A stretch of DNA of 64,000 nt from an uncultured Sphingomonadaceae bacterium (GTDB lineage: Bacteria > Pseudomonadota > Alphaproteobacteria > Sphingomonadales > Sphingomonadaceae). The notes beneath the pieces are model-generated. The model was not told where the DNA came from. It searched no databases and worked only from the letters and a program-made list of their open reading frames with translations. Each line of letters begins with the position of its first letter. Positions within the stretch are counted from its first letter, which is position 1. This document shows, in pieces, positions 1 through 9,490 of this stretch. The DNA is taken from the NCBI GenBank assembly GCA_947499975.1, contig CANMQE010000002.1:62001-126000 (forward strand). The letters run 5' to 3'. The position numbers and the translations under genes are program-made.

Positions 1-72
1 GAAGGCCAGGCCGAAGGGCCGGGCGAGGCGCAGGGCGCTGGCATGCATCCCACAACCAACCCGAAAGGATAA
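1..72 (+). CDS. possible 3' end of an upstream gene (partial)
   Basis: Frame 1 is open from the window edge to a TAA at 70-72. It encodes a Gly/Gln/Glu-rich tail ending in HPTTNPKG. The stop lies 9 bases before the next start, as expected for an operon partner of the amidohydrolase at 82. Only 23 residues are visible and no domain can be recognised, so this may be chance. Confidence 0.3.
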   Translation, partial: EGQAEGPGEAQGAGMHPTTNPKG

Positions 73-81
73 GCGGAACAT

Positions 82-1473
82 ATGGGTCGTCATCTGAACA
101 GGGGCGGCCCGACCGTCCTGCTTGCCGCCACGGCAATGGCACTGGCGGGCTGCTCCGCTGCATCGGGCAGCGAAGAGCCCGCCACCGCATCTTCGTCCGC
201 GACGGTCGATGCGCCCTATGCCTCCACCTACGAGGCCTATCCCGGCGTGCCCACGGCCATCGTCGGTGCCACCATCTATGATGGCACCGGCGGCAGAATC
301 GAAAACGGCGTCGTCCTGTTTTCCGGTGGTGAAGTGGTCGGCATCGGCGGGGCGGATCTGGCAATTCCGGCCGATTATACCCGCGTCGATGGCACCGGCC
401 GCTTCGTGACACCGGGCATCATCGATATCCATTCCCACCTCGGCGATTACCCCACCCCCAGCGTGGACGCGCACAGCGACGGCAACGAGGCGACCAGCCC
501 CACCACGCCGGAAGTGTGGGCAGAGCATTCGGTATGGCCGCAGGATCCCGGCTTCAGCCGCGCGTTGGCGAATGGCGGCATCACCAGCCTGCAGATCCTT
601 CCCGGCTCGGCAAACCTGATGGGCGGCCGCTCCGTCACCCTGAAGAACGTGCCCAGCCGCACAGTCCAGGGCATGAAATTCCCCGGTGCGCCATATTCGA
701 TGAAGATGGCCTGCGGCGAGAATCCCAAGCGTGTCTATGGCGGCAGGGGCCGCGCGCCTTCCACCCGCATGGGCAATTTCGCCGTGAACCGCGAAACGTG
801 GATCAAGGCGCAAGAATATGCGGCTGAGGAGGAGCCCGATCGCGATCTGGCGATGGAGACGCTGGCCGGCGTCCTCAATGGCGAGATCATGATCCAGAAC
901 CACTGCTACCGCGCTGACGAGATGGCGCTGGTGATGAGCATGGCCGACGAATTCGGCTATCAGGTCACCGCCTTCCACCACGCGGTGGAAAGCTACAAGA
1001 TCGCCGATCTGCTGCGCGACAATGACGTGTGCAGCGCGGTGTGGGCGGACTGGTACGGCTTCAAGATGGAAGCCTATGACGCGATCCCCGAAAACGCCGC
1101 CATGATCCACAACCAGGGCGCGTGCGTGGTCATCCACTCCGATGACGAGAACGGTATCCAGCGCCTTAACCAGGAAGCGGCAAAGGCGCAGGCCGATGGC
1201 CGCCGCATGGGCATCGAGATTGCCGATGCGGATGTCATCAGCTGGATCACGCTCAACGCCGCGCGCGCCATGGGCATCGCCGACATGACCGGCAGCCTGG
1301 AAGCGGGCAAGATGGCCGACGTGGTGCTGTGGAACGGCGATCCGCTGTCCGTCTACTCACGGCCCGAAATAGTCTGGATCGATGGCGCGATGATGTACGA
1401 CATGAATGATCCCGCCATGCGGCCCGTCAGTGATTTCGAACTGGGCCAGCCGGGTGAAGGAGATGTGAAATGA
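82..1473 (+). CDS. exported amidohydrolase (imidazolonepropionase-like), lipoprotein
   Basis: This is a 463-residue protein with an amino-terminal lipoprotein signal: hydrophobic VLLAATAMALAGC, with the lipobox Cys at about residue 24. It is therefore probably anchored on the periplasmic side of a membrane. The amidohydrolase fold is supported by VTPGIIDIHSHLG (metal ligands H117 and H119), the later FHHAVES, the VIHSDDE aspartate region, and the closing composite domain with GSLEAGKMADVVLWNGDP. The substrate is unknown; relatives hydrolyse cyclic amides or dipeptides. An AAAGGAT ribosome-binding site precedes the ATG. The gene overlaps the next amidohydrolase by an ATGA, so the two are probably made together. 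Family assignment is firm; substrate is not inferable. Confidence 0.9.
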   Translation: MGRHLNRGGPTVLLAATAMALAGCSAASGSEEPATASSSATVDAPYASTYEAYPGVPTAIVGATIYDGTGGRIENGVVLFSGGEVVGIGGADLAIPADYTRVDGTGRFVTPGIIDIHSHLGDYPTPSVDAHSDGNEATSPTTPEVWAEHSVWPQDPGFSRALANGGITSLQILPGSANLMGGRSVTLKNVPSRTVQGMKFPGAPYSMKMACGENPKRVYGGRGRAPSTRMGNFAVNRETWIKAQEYAAEEEPDRDLAMETLAGVLNGEIMIQNHCYRADEMALVMSMADEFGYQVTAFHHAVESYKIADLLRDNDVCSAVWADWYGFKMEAYDAIPENAAMIHNQGACVVIHSDDENGIQRLNQEAAKAQADGRRMGIEIADADVISWITLNAARAMGIADMTGSLEAGKMADVVLWNGDPLSVYSRPEIVWIDGAMMYDMNDPAMRPVSDFELGQPGEGDVK

Positions 1474-2843
1474 ACCGCCTCCTCGCTCTTGCCGCGTCTG
1501 TCGCGGCGCTCGCCACAACGCCTGCCATGGCACAGGATATCGCCATCACCGGAGCAACCATCGCCACAGGCGACGGCAGCGATCCTGTAGAGAACGCCAC
1601 CGTCGTGGTGCGCGGTGGCCGCGTGGTTGCCGCGGGCAGCGGCGTTGCCGTGCCTGCCGGTGTGCCCGCGCTGGATGGCAGCGGCTTGTGGGTCACGCCC
1701 GGCCTCTTCGCCTCCATCACCAATCTTGGCCTGGTGGATGTCGATGCCGTGGCGGACAGCAACGATGTGAACGCCAGCGATTCGCCCTTCGGCGCCGCGC
1801 TGGACGTGTCGCCCGTCATCAATCCCAAAGCGCAGGATTTCGCCTACAGCCGTGCGGGCGGCGTGACCCGCGCCAGCGTGACACCGGGTGCCGGTGCCTC
1901 GATCTTTGCAGGGCAAGGCGCCATCGTCGATCTGGGTGCGGATTACGACGCGGTGCGCCACCCGCGCGCTTTCCAGTACGTGGAAATGGGTGAGCGCGGC
2001 GCATGGCTTGCAGGCGGCAGCCGGACCTCGGCCCACGCCCTGCTGCGCAATGCCCTGCTGGAAGCCGGATCATTCGGCGATGCGGCCCAGCTGACCGGCG
2101 GCAGCCGGACCCGCGGCAATCAGCCGGGCGAGACGATCGGGCTCGATTCGCGGTTCGCACCGGGGGCAGACCGTTCCAGCGACGTGTTGCTGACCCGCTT
2201 CGATGCTGCAGCACTGGTTCCCGTCGTGAATGGTGAGCAGAAACTTTACATCGAGGTGGAACGCGCCAGCGACATCCTTTCCGCCCTCACCCTGAAGGAT
2301 GAATTCCCGCAGCTCGACATGGTGCTGGTGGGCGCGACCGAGGGTTGGCTGGTGGCTGACAGGATCGCTGCCGCCGGCGTGCCCGTTATCGCCTCCGCCC
2401 TGCGCGATCTGCCGGTCTCGTTCGAGCAGCTGGCCGCGACGCAGAGCAATGTCGGCCGCATGGTGGATGCCGGTGTCACCGTCGCCATCGGCGGTTACGA
2501 CAGCAGCGGAGATCATCCGCGCGGCCTGCCTCAGATGGCAGGCAACATGGTCGCGCTTAACCGCGTTCCGGGGGCCACCGGCCTCACCTGGGGCGAGGCG
2601 TTTGCCGCGATCACCTCCGTGCCTGCTGCCGTGGCGGGGCTGGAAGGCCGCGTGGCCGTGCTGGCAGAGGGTGCCCATGGCGATCTGGTGGTGTGGGACG
2701 GCGATCCGCTGGAAACCTCTTCCGCCCCGATCCGCGTCTATATTGATGGTGTCGAACAGCCGCTGACCAACCACCAGACCCGTCTGCGCGACAGATACCG
2801 TTCCCTCGACGAAAGCGAGCTACCGCGCGCCTACGAGCATTAA
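1470..2843 (+). CDS. exported amidohydrolase-like protein, probably non-catalytic
   Basis: This 457-residue protein starts inside the stop of its neighbour (ATGA). It has a cleavable signal peptide ending near AMA|QD at residue 22. The beta-sandwich halves of an amidohydrolase are clear: DIAITGATIATGDGSD at the amino end and GAHGDLVVWDGDPLE at the carboxyl end. Where active relatives have the HxH after the VTPG motif, this protein reads VTPGLFASITNLG, so both metal-binding histidines are missing. The later histidine and aspartate landmarks are also not evident. It is likely a structural or regulatory partner of the upstream enzyme; an unusual metal site cannot be excluded. A strong terminator follows. 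Confidence 0.85.
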   Translation: MNRLLALAASVAALATTPAMAQDIAITGATIATGDGSDPVENATVVVRGGRVVAAGSGVAVPAGVPALDGSGLWVTPGLFASITNLGLVDVDAVADSNDVNASDSPFGAALDVSPVINPKAQDFAYSRAGGVTRASVTPGAGASIFAGQGAIVDLGADYDAVRHPRAFQYVEMGERGAWLAGGSRTSAHALLRNALLEAGSFGDAAQLTGGSRTRGNQPGETIGLDSRFAPGADRSSDVLLTRFDAAALVPVVNGEQKLYIEVERASDILSALTLKDEFPQLDMVLVGATEGWLVADRIAAAGVPVIASALRDLPVSFEQLAATQSNVGRMVDAGVTVAIGGYDSSGDHPRGLPQMAGNMVALNRVPGATGLTWGEAFAAITSVPAAVAGLEGRVAVLAEGAHGDLVVWDGDPLETSSAPIRVYIDGVEQPLTNHQTRLRDRYRSLDESELPRAYEH

Positions 2844-2867
2844 CGCTTGGCGGCGCAGGACAGGGGG

Positions 2868-2900
2868 AAAGGGCGGAGCCGCGATGCTCCGCCCTTTTTC
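2868..2900 (+). terminator. rho-independent terminator of the amidohydrolase pair
   Basis: The stem AAAGGGCGGAGC pairs with GCTCCGCCCTTT around a CGCGAT loop, followed by TTTTTC. It lies 24 bases after the second amidohydrolase stop and before the NnrU start, so it separates the two units. Confidence 0.9.
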
Positions 2901-2943
2901 TTTGCCCGCGCACGGTGGTATGCCGCGCGCCGGGGGATCGTTC

Positions 2944-3621
2944 ATGGATCACGCACTCGTTTCGCTGATTGCCGCAAGCACCGCATTGATCGGCACGCAT
3001 TTCGCCTTGTCACACCCGCTGCGCGCGCCGTTGGTCGGGCGGCTGGGAGAAAGGGGCTTCATGGCGCTCTATTCCGTGGTTGCGCTGGGGTGCCTTTACT
3101 GGATGAGCAATGCCTTCAGGCAGGCAGCACCGGCGTCGCTTGGCGGAAGCGGGCTGGTCGGCTGGATCACGGCGAGCCTGCTGACCTTGGCGGCGATGGT
3201 GCTCCTGCTGGGCTCCTTCCGGGCGAACCCCGCGCTTCCCGCCCCCGGTGCCGAACGCATTGCGGAACATCGCGAACCCGGCGGCGTATTCGCCGTCACC
3301 CGCCACCCGATGATGTGGGGATTTGCCTTGTGGGCCATTTCGCACATGATCCTGTGGTGGAGCTGGCGCACAATCGTGGTGGCGTTCGCTATCCTGCTCC
3401 TCGCGCTGGTGGGAGCGCATCTGCAGGATCGCAAGAAGGCAGCGCTGATGGGCGGAGCATGGAAAGGTTGGCAGGCGCGCACCAGTTTCTGGCCACGCTG
3501 GGCAAAGCTGTTCTCGGCCGGCTGGATGCTGTGGTTTGCGGCGTTGCTCGTCTGGCTTGGGGCGACGTGGCTGCATATCATGCTTGGCGGAATACCCGCA
3601 GGCGCATGGCGCTGGCTCTAG
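2944..3621 (+). CDS. NnrU-family integral membrane protein
   Basis: This 225-residue multi-pass membrane protein has the NnrU family pattern: TLIGTHFALSHP-like opening (here ALIGTHFALSHPLR), an LGERGFMALYS segment, and a central TRHPMMWGFALWA segment. Hydrophobic stretches give about five to six membrane helices. NnrU proteins were first linked to nitric oxide/nitrite metabolism, and relatives include isomerases of tetrapyrrole and carotenoid biosynthesis (the Z-ISO group); the precise role here is unknown. The ATG at 2944 is preferred because the longer open frame runs back into the terminator stem, and GGGGGA precedes this ATG. Its TAG stop overlaps the stop of the convergent hydrolase. Confidence 0.85.
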   Translation: MDHALVSLIAASTALIGTHFALSHPLRAPLVGRLGERGFMALYSVVALGCLYWMSNAFRQAAPASLGGSGLVGWITASLLTLAAMVLLLGSFRANPALPAPGAERIAEHREPGGVFAVTRHPMMWGFALWAISHMILWWSWRTIVVAFAILLLALVGAHLQDRKKAALMGGAWKGWQARTSFWPRWAKLFSAGWMLWFAALLVWLGATWLHIMLGGIPAGAWRWL

Positions 3622-4433
3622 CGGGCGCGAACCTCGTCCAGAAAAACGCCGATCGCTGACTGCACGGGTGGGTACGCCACCAGATCGTGCCCCCAGTCTG
3701 GATAGGTGACCAGCCGCGCATCGGGGTGTGCCGCAGCCAGCCTTTGCGCCTGGTCCAGCGCGATCAGCGTGTCCTCCTCCCCGTGCAGGATCAGGATGGG
3801 CAGGGTGAGGTGCGCGAACTTGCCGTAATTGTCATACCGGTCGCGCAAGAGCTGGCGTACCGGCAACCAGCGCAGCTTGCGGGATGCTGTCTCCTCCAGA
3901 CTGTCGAACGGGGAAACCAGCACCAGCGCGCCAGCCTCCACCTCGGTGGCCAGATGCGTCGCAACGCCGGAGCCGATGGAGTTGCCTATGAGCACGATGT
4001 CGGGCGCCGCCACACCCTGTTCGCGCAGGAAGTTGTACGCAGCGCGGCCATCGGCGTAAAATCCCTGTTCCGAAGGGCTGCCTGCGTTACCGGCATAGCC
4101 CCGATAGCTGGCCGCCAGCACGCCGTATCCCCGGGCTGCGAGATCGTCCGTCACCAAGGCGGTGGATTGCCAGCTTGCGCCATTGCCGTGGAAGAACAAC
4201 AAGGTGGGCATGCCATCGCGCGCCGGGCGGTATCCGGCAATGATCGATGCGCCGTCCGCGTCGCCGTATGTCACGCGTTCGAAGCCCGCAGGTGTGCCGT
4301 CCAGCGCTGGCGGCGCGGGATAGATCAGGCGGCCTTGCAGCAGGAAAACCGCAAGCAGCGTGGCACCATAGGCAACCACGACGAAGGTGATGAAGGATGT
4401 GGCCATGCGCGTCAGCCTGTGCCGCGCGGCCAA
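3618..4433 (-). CDS. alpha/beta hydrolase, membrane-anchored (BEM46/ABHD13-like)
   Basis: This 271-residue protein has one amino-terminal hydrophobic segment (about residues 12-30, FITFVVVAYGATLLAVFLL), so it is probably anchored with the enzyme domain outside the cytoplasm. The oxyanion region LLFFHGNGASW, nucleophile elbow LIGNSIGSG, late aspartate GEEDTLI and histidine YPDWGHDL form a complete hydrolase set. The layout matches the BEM46/ABHD13 branch of serine hydrolases, whose substrates are mostly undefined. It sits three bases from dxs on the same strand, so it may be the second gene of a dxs transcript. Confidence 0.85.
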   Translation of the reverse strand: MAARHRLTRMATSFITFVVVAYGATLLAVFLLQGRLIYPAPPALDGTPAGFERVTYGDADGASIIAGYRPARDGMPTLLFFHGNGASWQSTALVTDDLAARGYGVLAASYRGYAGNAGSPSEQGFYADGRAAYNFLREQGVAAPDIVLIGNSIGSGVATHLATEVEAGALVLVSPFDSLEETASRKLRWLPVRQLLRDRYDNYGKFAHLTLPILILHGEEDTLIALDQAQRLAAAHPDARLVTYPDWGHDLVAYPPVQSAIGVFLDEVRAR

Positions 4434-4436
4434 GGC

Positions 4437-6362
4437 CTAGGCCCGCGCTTCCTCGACCCCGGCGGAATTGTGCCGGAGCGCGCTGAGCACGGTGTTCACG
4501 ATGCTTTCCGCATCCAGGCCCGCCTCGGCATACTGCTTCTGCGGATCGTCCTGGTCCTGGAATAGATCGGGCAGGCGCATGGTGCGGATCTTCAGGCCGC
4601 CGTCCGTCATGCCCTCGTCGCTCGCCATGGTCAGCACGTGCGCGCCGAGGCCGCCGATGCTGCCTTCTTCCATTGTCACCACCACGTCATGCGTGGTCAT
4701 CAGCTTGCGGATCAGATCGGTATCCAGCGGCTTGACGAAGCGCAGATCGGCAACGCTGGTGGAAAGGCCCTTGGCGTCCAGCTGCTCGGCTGCGTCCATC
4801 GCCTCCTGCAGGCGGGTGCCGAGGCTGAGGAGAGCGACCTTCGTGCCTTCCTTCACCAATCGGCCCTTGCCGATTTCCAGCTTCTTCGGGGTTTCGGGCA
4901 GTTCCACGCCCACGCCATTGCCGCGTGGATAGCGGAAGGCGATGGGGCCATCGTCATATTCCGCGGCGGTGTAGGTCATGTGGACCAGTTCCGCCTCGTC
5001 AGCCGCGGCCATCACCACGAAATTGGGCAGGGTGGCGAGATAGGTGATGTCGAAGCTGCCGGCATGGGTGCTGCCGTCCGCGCCGACCAGACCGGCACGG
5101 TCGATGGCAAATCGCACGGGCAGGTTCTGGATCGCCACGTCGTGCACCACCTGGTCGTATGCCCGCTGCAGGAAGGTGGAATAGATCGCGGCGAAGGGAC
5201 GCATGCCCTGCGCGGCAAGGCCGGCTGCAAAGGTTACGCCGTGCTGTTCGGCAATGCCCACGTCAAAGGCGCGCTCCGGATGGGCCTTGGCAAACTTGTC
5301 CACCCCGGTGCCGCTTGGCATGGCCGCGGTGATGGCGCAGATGCGCTTGTCCGTTTCCGCGAGCTTCGCCAGCGTTTCGCCGAACACGTTCTGATAGGCT
5401 GGCGGACCGGCCTTGGACTTCGCCTTCTCGCCCGTGACGACATCGAACTTGGGCACGCCGTGATACTTGTCGGCGCTCTCTTCGGCGGGCTTATAGCCCT
5501 TGCCCTTGGTGGTAACGACATGGATCAGGACGGGGCCCTGATCACTGTCGCGCACGTTTTCCAGCACCGGCACAAGGTGATCGAGATTGTGGCCGTCGAT
5601 GGGGCCAACGTAATAGAAGCCCAGTTCCTCGAACATGGTGCCGCCCGTCACCATGCCGCGCGCATATTCCTCTGCCTTCTCCAGACCGCCCCAGACCCGG
5701 CGGCCCATCTTGCGGGCAACCTTGCTGGCGAGGGAGCGCAGGCCGAGGTATTCGCTGCTGGAGACCATCCGCGCCAGATAGGCGGAAAGGCCGCCCACCG
5801 GCGGCGCGATGGACATGTCGTTATCGTTGAGAATCACCACGAGGCGATTGCCTGCCTGTTCGGCGTTGTTCATCGCCTCGTAGGCCATGCCCGCGCTCAT
5901 CGCGCCGTCGCCGATCACGGCGATGGCCTTGCCCGGCTTGTCGTTCAGCTTGTTCGCCATGGCAAAGCCGAGACCGGCGCTGATCGAGGTGGAGGAGTGC
6001 GCCGCGCCGAACGGATCGTACTCGCTCTCGCTGCGCTTGGTGAAGCCGGAAAGCCCGCCGCCCTGGCGCAGGGTTCGGATACGGTCCCGCCGCCCGGTCA
6101 GGATCTTGTGGGGATAGCACTGGTGGCCGACGTCGAAGATCAGCTTGTCGTCCGGCGTGTTGAACACGTAATGGATCGCCGTCGTCAGCTCCACCACGCC
6201 AAGGCCGGAGCCGAGGTGCCCGCCCGACGTGCTGACCGCATCGATCATCTCTGCGCGTAATTCGTTGGAAAGCTGCCGCAATTGCTCTGGCTTGAGCTTG
6301 CGGAGGTCTGCGGGAGTGTCGACTGTGTCGAGCAGGGGAGTGTCCGGACGGGAAGCTGTCAT
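4437..6362 (-). CDS. dxs: 1-deoxy-D-xylulose-5-phosphate synthase
   Basis: At 641 residues this is full length for DXS, which condenses pyruvate and glyceraldehyde 3-phosphate, the first step of the MEP isoprenoid pathway in the cytoplasm. Diagnostic segments are [14 protein letters not shown] near residue 50, the thiamine-diphosphate/Mg site [17 protein letters not shown] followed by [24 protein letters not shown], and the catalytic glutamate in [16 protein letters not shown]. The carboxyl-terminal transketolase domain is intact. The pathway would feed carotenoids and quinones, consistent with a sterol-desaturase-type hydroxylase elsewhere in the window. No operator was recognised upstream apart from the inverted repeat at 6392. 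Confidence 0.98.
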   Translation of the reverse strand: MTASRPDTPLLDTVDTPADLRKLKPEQLRQLSNELRAEMIDAVSTSGGHLGSGLGVVELTTAIHYVFNTPDDKLIFDVGHQCYPHKILTGRRDRIRTLRQGGGLSGFTKRSESEYDPFGAAHSSTSISAGLGFAMANKLNDKPGKAIAVIGDGAMSAGMAYEAMNNAEQAGNRLVVILNDNDMSIAPPVGGLSAYLARMVSSSEYLGLRSLASKVARKMGRRVWGGLEKAEEYARGMVTGGTMFEELGFYYVGPIDGHNLDHLVPVLENVRDSDQGPVLIHVVTTKGKGYKPAEESADKYHGVPKFDVVTGEKAKSKAGPPAYQNVFGETLAKLAETDKRICAITAAMPSGTGVDKFAKAHPERAFDVGIAEQHGVTFAAGLAAQGMRPFAAIYSTFLQRAYDQVVHDVAIQNLPVRFAIDRAGLVGADGSTHAGSFDITYLATLPNFVVMAAADEAELVHMTYTAAEYDDGPIAFRYPRGNGVGVELPETPKKLEIGKGRLVKEGTKVALLSLGTRLQEAMDAAEQLDAKGLSTSVADLRFVKPLDTDLIRKLMTTHDVVVTMEEGSIGGLGAHVLTMASDEGMTDGGLKIRTMRLPDLFQDQDDPQKQYAEAGLDAESIVNTVLSALRHNSAGVEEARA

Positions 6363-6391
6363 CAGTAGGGTCTACACGCTCAAAACTGGCC

Positions 6392-6414
6392 TGTCGATGA
6401 ACGGTTCATCGACA
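6392..6414. promoter_or_regulatory. 23-bp perfect inverted repeat between fur-like gene and dxs
   Basis: TGTCGATGAA and TTCATCGACA form 10-base perfect arms around CGG. It lies 30 bp upstream of the dxs start and 22 bp after the fur-like gene. The T-rich tract precedes the hairpin in the direction of transcription, so it does not look like a normal intrinsic terminator. It could be an operator in the dxs promoter or a processing hairpin. Confidence 0.5.
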
Positions 6415-6435
6415 AAAAAGAACGACTCGGCGCTA

Positions 6436-6900
6436 TCAGCCGGCACAATCGCTGCACAATCCACGAAGCTCCACCACCGGGCGAACCGCGGTATAGCCAT
6501 GCGCGCCGCCAGCATTGCGCAGCGAATCGGTCAGCTTGTCGTCGTCGAAGTGATCCGCCTGCCCGCAGTCGTCGCAAATCAGGAAAATGCAATCGTGGCG
6601 GCAGCCGGGATGGGTGTTGGCAAGGTAGGCGTTCGCACTCTCGATACGGTTGGCGAGATTGGTACGCACGAACAGGTCGAGAATTCGGTAAACACTGTTG
6701 GCCGCCACGCGCTTGCCGCGCCGCTTCCCCACTTCCTCGGCAATGTCATAGGCGCTGGCCGGACGCTCCTGATCGGCCAGCGCACGGAACACATCCTCGC
6801 GCATGGCGGTCCATTGTTCGCCGGCCTCGCCAAGGATGCGCCCTGCCTCGTCGACAAGGCGATTACCTGAATGTTCGTGATGTTTATGCTGCGTAGCCAT
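6436..6900 (-). CDS. Fur-family transcriptional regulator (Zur-like)
   Basis: This 154-residue protein shows the Fur winged-helix layout: RALADQERPASAYDIAEEVG, then NSVYRILDLFVRTNL as the recognition region, then a dimerisation domain. Two zinc-type CxxC pairs are visible, CDDCGQ and LCSDC at the carboxyl end, as in Fur/Zur proteins. HPGCRHDCIFLI replaces the usual iron-Fur HHDH pattern, which favours zinc sensing, though this is inference. The start is set at the ATG giving MATQHKHHEH, a His-rich opening common in Zur proteins. A longer start 10 codons upstream is possible. No cognate transporter genes are adjacent. Confidence 0.85.
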   Translation of the reverse strand: MATQHKHHEHSGNRLVDEAGRILGEAGEQWTAMREDVFRALADQERPASAYDIAEEVGKRRGKRVAANSVYRILDLFVRTNLANRIESANAYLANTHPGCRHDCIFLICDDCGQADHFDDDKLTDSLRNAGGAHGYTAVRPVVELRGLCSDCAG

Positions 6901-6966
6901 GCGCCCTACATAGGCACCGCAATCGCCCACCGCAATCTGGCCCGAAGGCCGATGCCACAGGTACGA

Positions 6967-7641
6967 TCAACCGGTGCGGAAACGCGCGCGGTAAAGTTGC
7001 GGGAAGTGTTCGCGCAAAGCCTCCACCTTGGGAGCATCCCAGCGCACGATATAGCCGGCGTTGGGGTTCTTCAGCATGTAATCCTGATGGTATTCCTCCG
7101 CCTCGTAGAAGCGGCGGTGGTTCTCGATGCGAACCGCCATCGGCTTGTTCCATACACCCGAACTGCCCATCTGCGCCACGTAGGCACGCGCGACGGCACG
7201 CTGTTCCGCCGTCATCGGAACGATAGCCGCACGGTATTGCGGCCCGCGATCGGGGCCCTGCCGGTTGTGCAAGGTGGGGTCCGCACCCACGGAGAACATG
7301 ATCTGCAGTAGCTGGTCGTAGCGGATGACCGAAGGGTCATAGGTGACACGCACGGCTTCTGCATGCTGGGTGGTGCCGGAAGTCACCTGGCGATAGGTGG
7401 CTGTGCCGGAGCTTCCACCGTGATAGCCTGCAACGGCGCTGGTAACACCGCGCGTGTGGCTGAACACGCCTTCGATACCCCAGAAACAGCCGCCTGCGAA
7501 AATCGCGGTTTGCAAGCCGCTCTCATTGGCCTGTCGCGCGGCAACGGGCGCGTCAAACACTTGCTCTGCGCTGGCAGTGGCGGGAAGCGCGCAAGCGGAA
7601 ATACCGAGTGCGGCAGCGGCAAGAACGGATTTCATACGCAT
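6967..7641 (-). CDS. msrA: peptide-methionine (S)-S-oxide reductase, exported
   Basis: MsrA reduces methionine S-sulfoxide in proteins. The catalytic motif IFAGGCFWGIEG and the family blocks AVAGYHGG, HAEAVRVTYDP, YRAAIVP and EEYHQDYMLKNP are all present. Residues 1-24 form a signal peptide (KSVLAAAALGISACALPATASA), so this is a periplasmic form of about 224 residues. The open frame continues far upstream, but GGGAG sits 7 bases before the ATG at 7641 and the overlap with a tiny upstream gene (TGATG) supports this start. Translation is probably coupled to that small gene. Confidence 0.93.
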   Translation of the reverse strand: MRMKSVLAAAALGISACALPATASAEQVFDAPVAARQANESGLQTAIFAGGCFWGIEGVFSHTRGVTSAVAGYHGGSSGTATYRQVTSGTTQHAEAVRVTYDPSVIRYDQLLQIMFSVGADPTLHNRQGPDRGPQYRAAIVPMTAEQRAVARAYVAQMGSSGVWNKPMAVRIENHRRFYEAEEYHQDYMLKNPNAGYIVRWDAPKVEALREHFPQLYRARFRTG

Positions 7642-7745
7642 CATAGCGCTCCCATTGCGGGCAGGATGTTCGCGGCAAGCACTGCGGCGGTTACTGCAAA
7701 ACCTGCAAGAAAGGAGCGATAGAGTTCGGCGTTGAAAAGTTCCAT
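7641..7745 (-). CDS. 34-residue single-pass membrane peptide coupled to msrA
   Basis: This short open frame encodes a 34-residue peptide, MELFNAELYRSF followed by a hydrophobic run LAGFAVTAAVLAANILPAMGA, one predicted membrane span. Its TGA overlaps the msrA start, and the msrA ribosome-binding site lies inside its last codons, as in translational coupling. A weak GGA precedes its own ATG. Its function is unknown. It may be only a leader peptide, but the amphipathic-then-hydrophobic composition looks like a real small membrane protein. Confidence 0.5.
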   Translation of the reverse strand: MELFNAELYRSFLAGFAVTAAVLAANILPAMGAL

Positions 7746-7890
7746 TTGTGTTCATCCAGTCGGATCGTGTTTCTGAGTTCACCTTACAATTTATCGAACA
7801 CATACTTTCGATGGACTGAATTTGGGCGCGACTGCGCCAGCATTCGTCGCAGGTGTGCAACAGACTGGCGCAGCAGAAGCAATTCAAAGC

Positions 7891-9480
7891 TCAATGGCGG
7901 AAGTGGCGCATCCCCGTGAACACCATCGCGATACCTGCCTCGTCAGCGGCCGCGATTACCTCGTCATCGCGCATGGATCCGCCCGGCTGAATAACCATGG
8001 TGGCGCCGGCCTCCACTGCACTGAGCAGACCATCCGCGAAGGGAAAGAAGGCGTCCGACGCAACTGCGCTGCCCACGGTGTGTGCTTCCTGCCACCCGGC
8101 GGCCTCGGCAGCTTCGCCTGCACGAACGGCGGCAATGCGGGAGGAATCGCGGCGGTTCATCTGGCCAGCGCCAATGCCCGCGGTTACCCCGTCCCTGGCA
8201 TAGACGATGGCGTTGGATTTCACGTGCTTGGCCACCTTCCATGCAAACAGCGCATCGGCGATTTCGCTCTCGCTGGGCTGCCTTTTTGTCACCACTTTCA
8301 GGTCGCTCGCGCCGATCACGCCATTATCGCGCGATTGCAGCAGAACGCCGCCGGCGATGCTTTTCATGTCGAAACCGGACCGCGCGGGATTGGGCAGTTC
8401 GTCCAGCAGCAGCAGGCGAAGGTTGGGCTTGGCGGCAAACGCCTCGCGCGCGGCGTCGTCCACGCCCGGCGCAATAACCACCTCTGTAAAGATCTCGGTG
8501 ATGGCCTTTGCGGTCGGCCCGTCCAGCGGGACATTGGCCGCCACGATGCCGCCGAATGCCGAAACGCTGTCGCAAGCAAGCGCGGCCTGCCAGGCATCCA
8601 ACAGGCTGTCTGCCACCGCAACGCCGCAGGGATTGGCGTGCTTGACGATCACGATCGCAGGCTTGTCCGAGGCAAACTCCGCCACCAGGCCCAACGCCGC
8701 ATCGGCATCGTTCAGATTGTTGTAGGACAATGCCTTGCCCTGCACCTGGCTTGCCTGCGGCACACCATTCGAAGCGGGGCCATCGGGCACATAGAGCGCG
8801 GCATGCTGGTGCGGGTTCTCGCCATAGCGCAGCTCCGCTTCCTTGTGGCTGGCATTGGCCAGCGTATCGGGGAACTGCTGTTGCTGATCGGCAAAGGCGA
8901 ACCAGTTGGAGATCGCCGCGTCATAGGCAGCCGTTGCGGAAAAAGCCTTGGCCGCCATGCGCTTTCTGAAAGGCAGCGTGGTGGCACCGTCATGATCGGC
9001 CAGCTCGGTGTAGAGCGCGCCATAATCGGCAGGATCGGTAACAATGGTGACAAAGGCGTGGTTCTTTGCCGAGCTGCGCACCATGCTGGGGCCGCCAATG
9101 TCGATATTCTCGATCACGGTATCGCGGTCAGCGTTGCTCGCCACGGTTTCGGCGAAGGGATAGAGGTTTACCACCACAAGGTCGATCGCGCCGATCTCGT
9201 GCGTTTCCATCGCCTCTGCATGTTCGGGATTGTCGCGCACGGCCAGCAGTCCGCCGTGGACCATGGGATGCAGCGTCTTTACCCGGCCATCCATCATTTC
9301 AGGAAAATTGGTAATCTCGGAAACGTCCAGCACATCCAGCCCGGCATCGCGAAGGGCGCGCGCCGTGCCGCCGGTGGAAATCAGCTCCACCCCGTTCTTC
9401 GCCAGCTTGGCGGCCAGTTCAACAATACCGGTCTTGTCGGACACCGAGAGCAGTGCCCGCTTGATCGCAACGTCAGTCAT
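7891..9480 (-). CDS. purH: bifunctional AICAR transformylase / IMP cyclohydrolase
   Basis: At 529 residues this is the normal length for PurH, which carries out the last two steps of purine synthesis in the cytoplasm. The amino-terminal MGS-like cyclohydrolase domain shows [31 protein letters not shown] and [14 protein letters not shown]. The transformylase domain shows [27 protein letters not shown] and the catalytic [11 protein letters not shown]. The carboxyl end has [25 protein letters not shown]. It lies 10 bases after the heparinase-like gene on the same strand, so an rpe/heparinase/purH operon is likely. Confidence 0.98.
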   Translation of the reverse strand: MTDVAIKRALLSVSDKTGIVELAAKLAKNGVELISTGGTARALRDAGLDVLDVSEITNFPEMMDGRVKTLHPMVHGGLLAVRDNPEHAEAMETHEIGAIDLVVVNLYPFAETVASNADRDTVIENIDIGGPSMVRSSAKNHAFVTIVTDPADYGALYTELADHDGATTLPFRKRMAAKAFSATAAYDAAISNWFAFADQQQQFPDTLANASHKEAELRYGENPHQHAALYVPDGPASNGVPQASQVQGKALSYNNLNDADAALGLVAEFASDKPAIVIVKHANPCGVAVADSLLDAWQAALACDSVSAFGGIVAANVPLDGPTAKAITEIFTEVVIAPGVDDAAREAFAAKPNLRLLLLDELPNPARSGFDMKSIAGGVLLQSRDNGVIGASDLKVVTKRQPSESEIADALFAWKVAKHVKSNAIVYARDGVTAGIGAGQMNRRDSSRIAAVRAGEAAEAAGWQEAHTVGSAVASDAFFPFADGLLSAVEAGATMVIQPGGSMRDDEVIAAADEAGIAMVFTGMRHFRH

Positions 9481-9490
9481 GCCAGAAATT

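Noticed and set aside
4638-6260. 540-codon plus-strand open frame opposite dxs
   Set aside because: Dxs on the other strand is full length with all motifs; the antisense frame is His/Gly/Ala-rich and has no domain, a common effect in GC-rich DNA.
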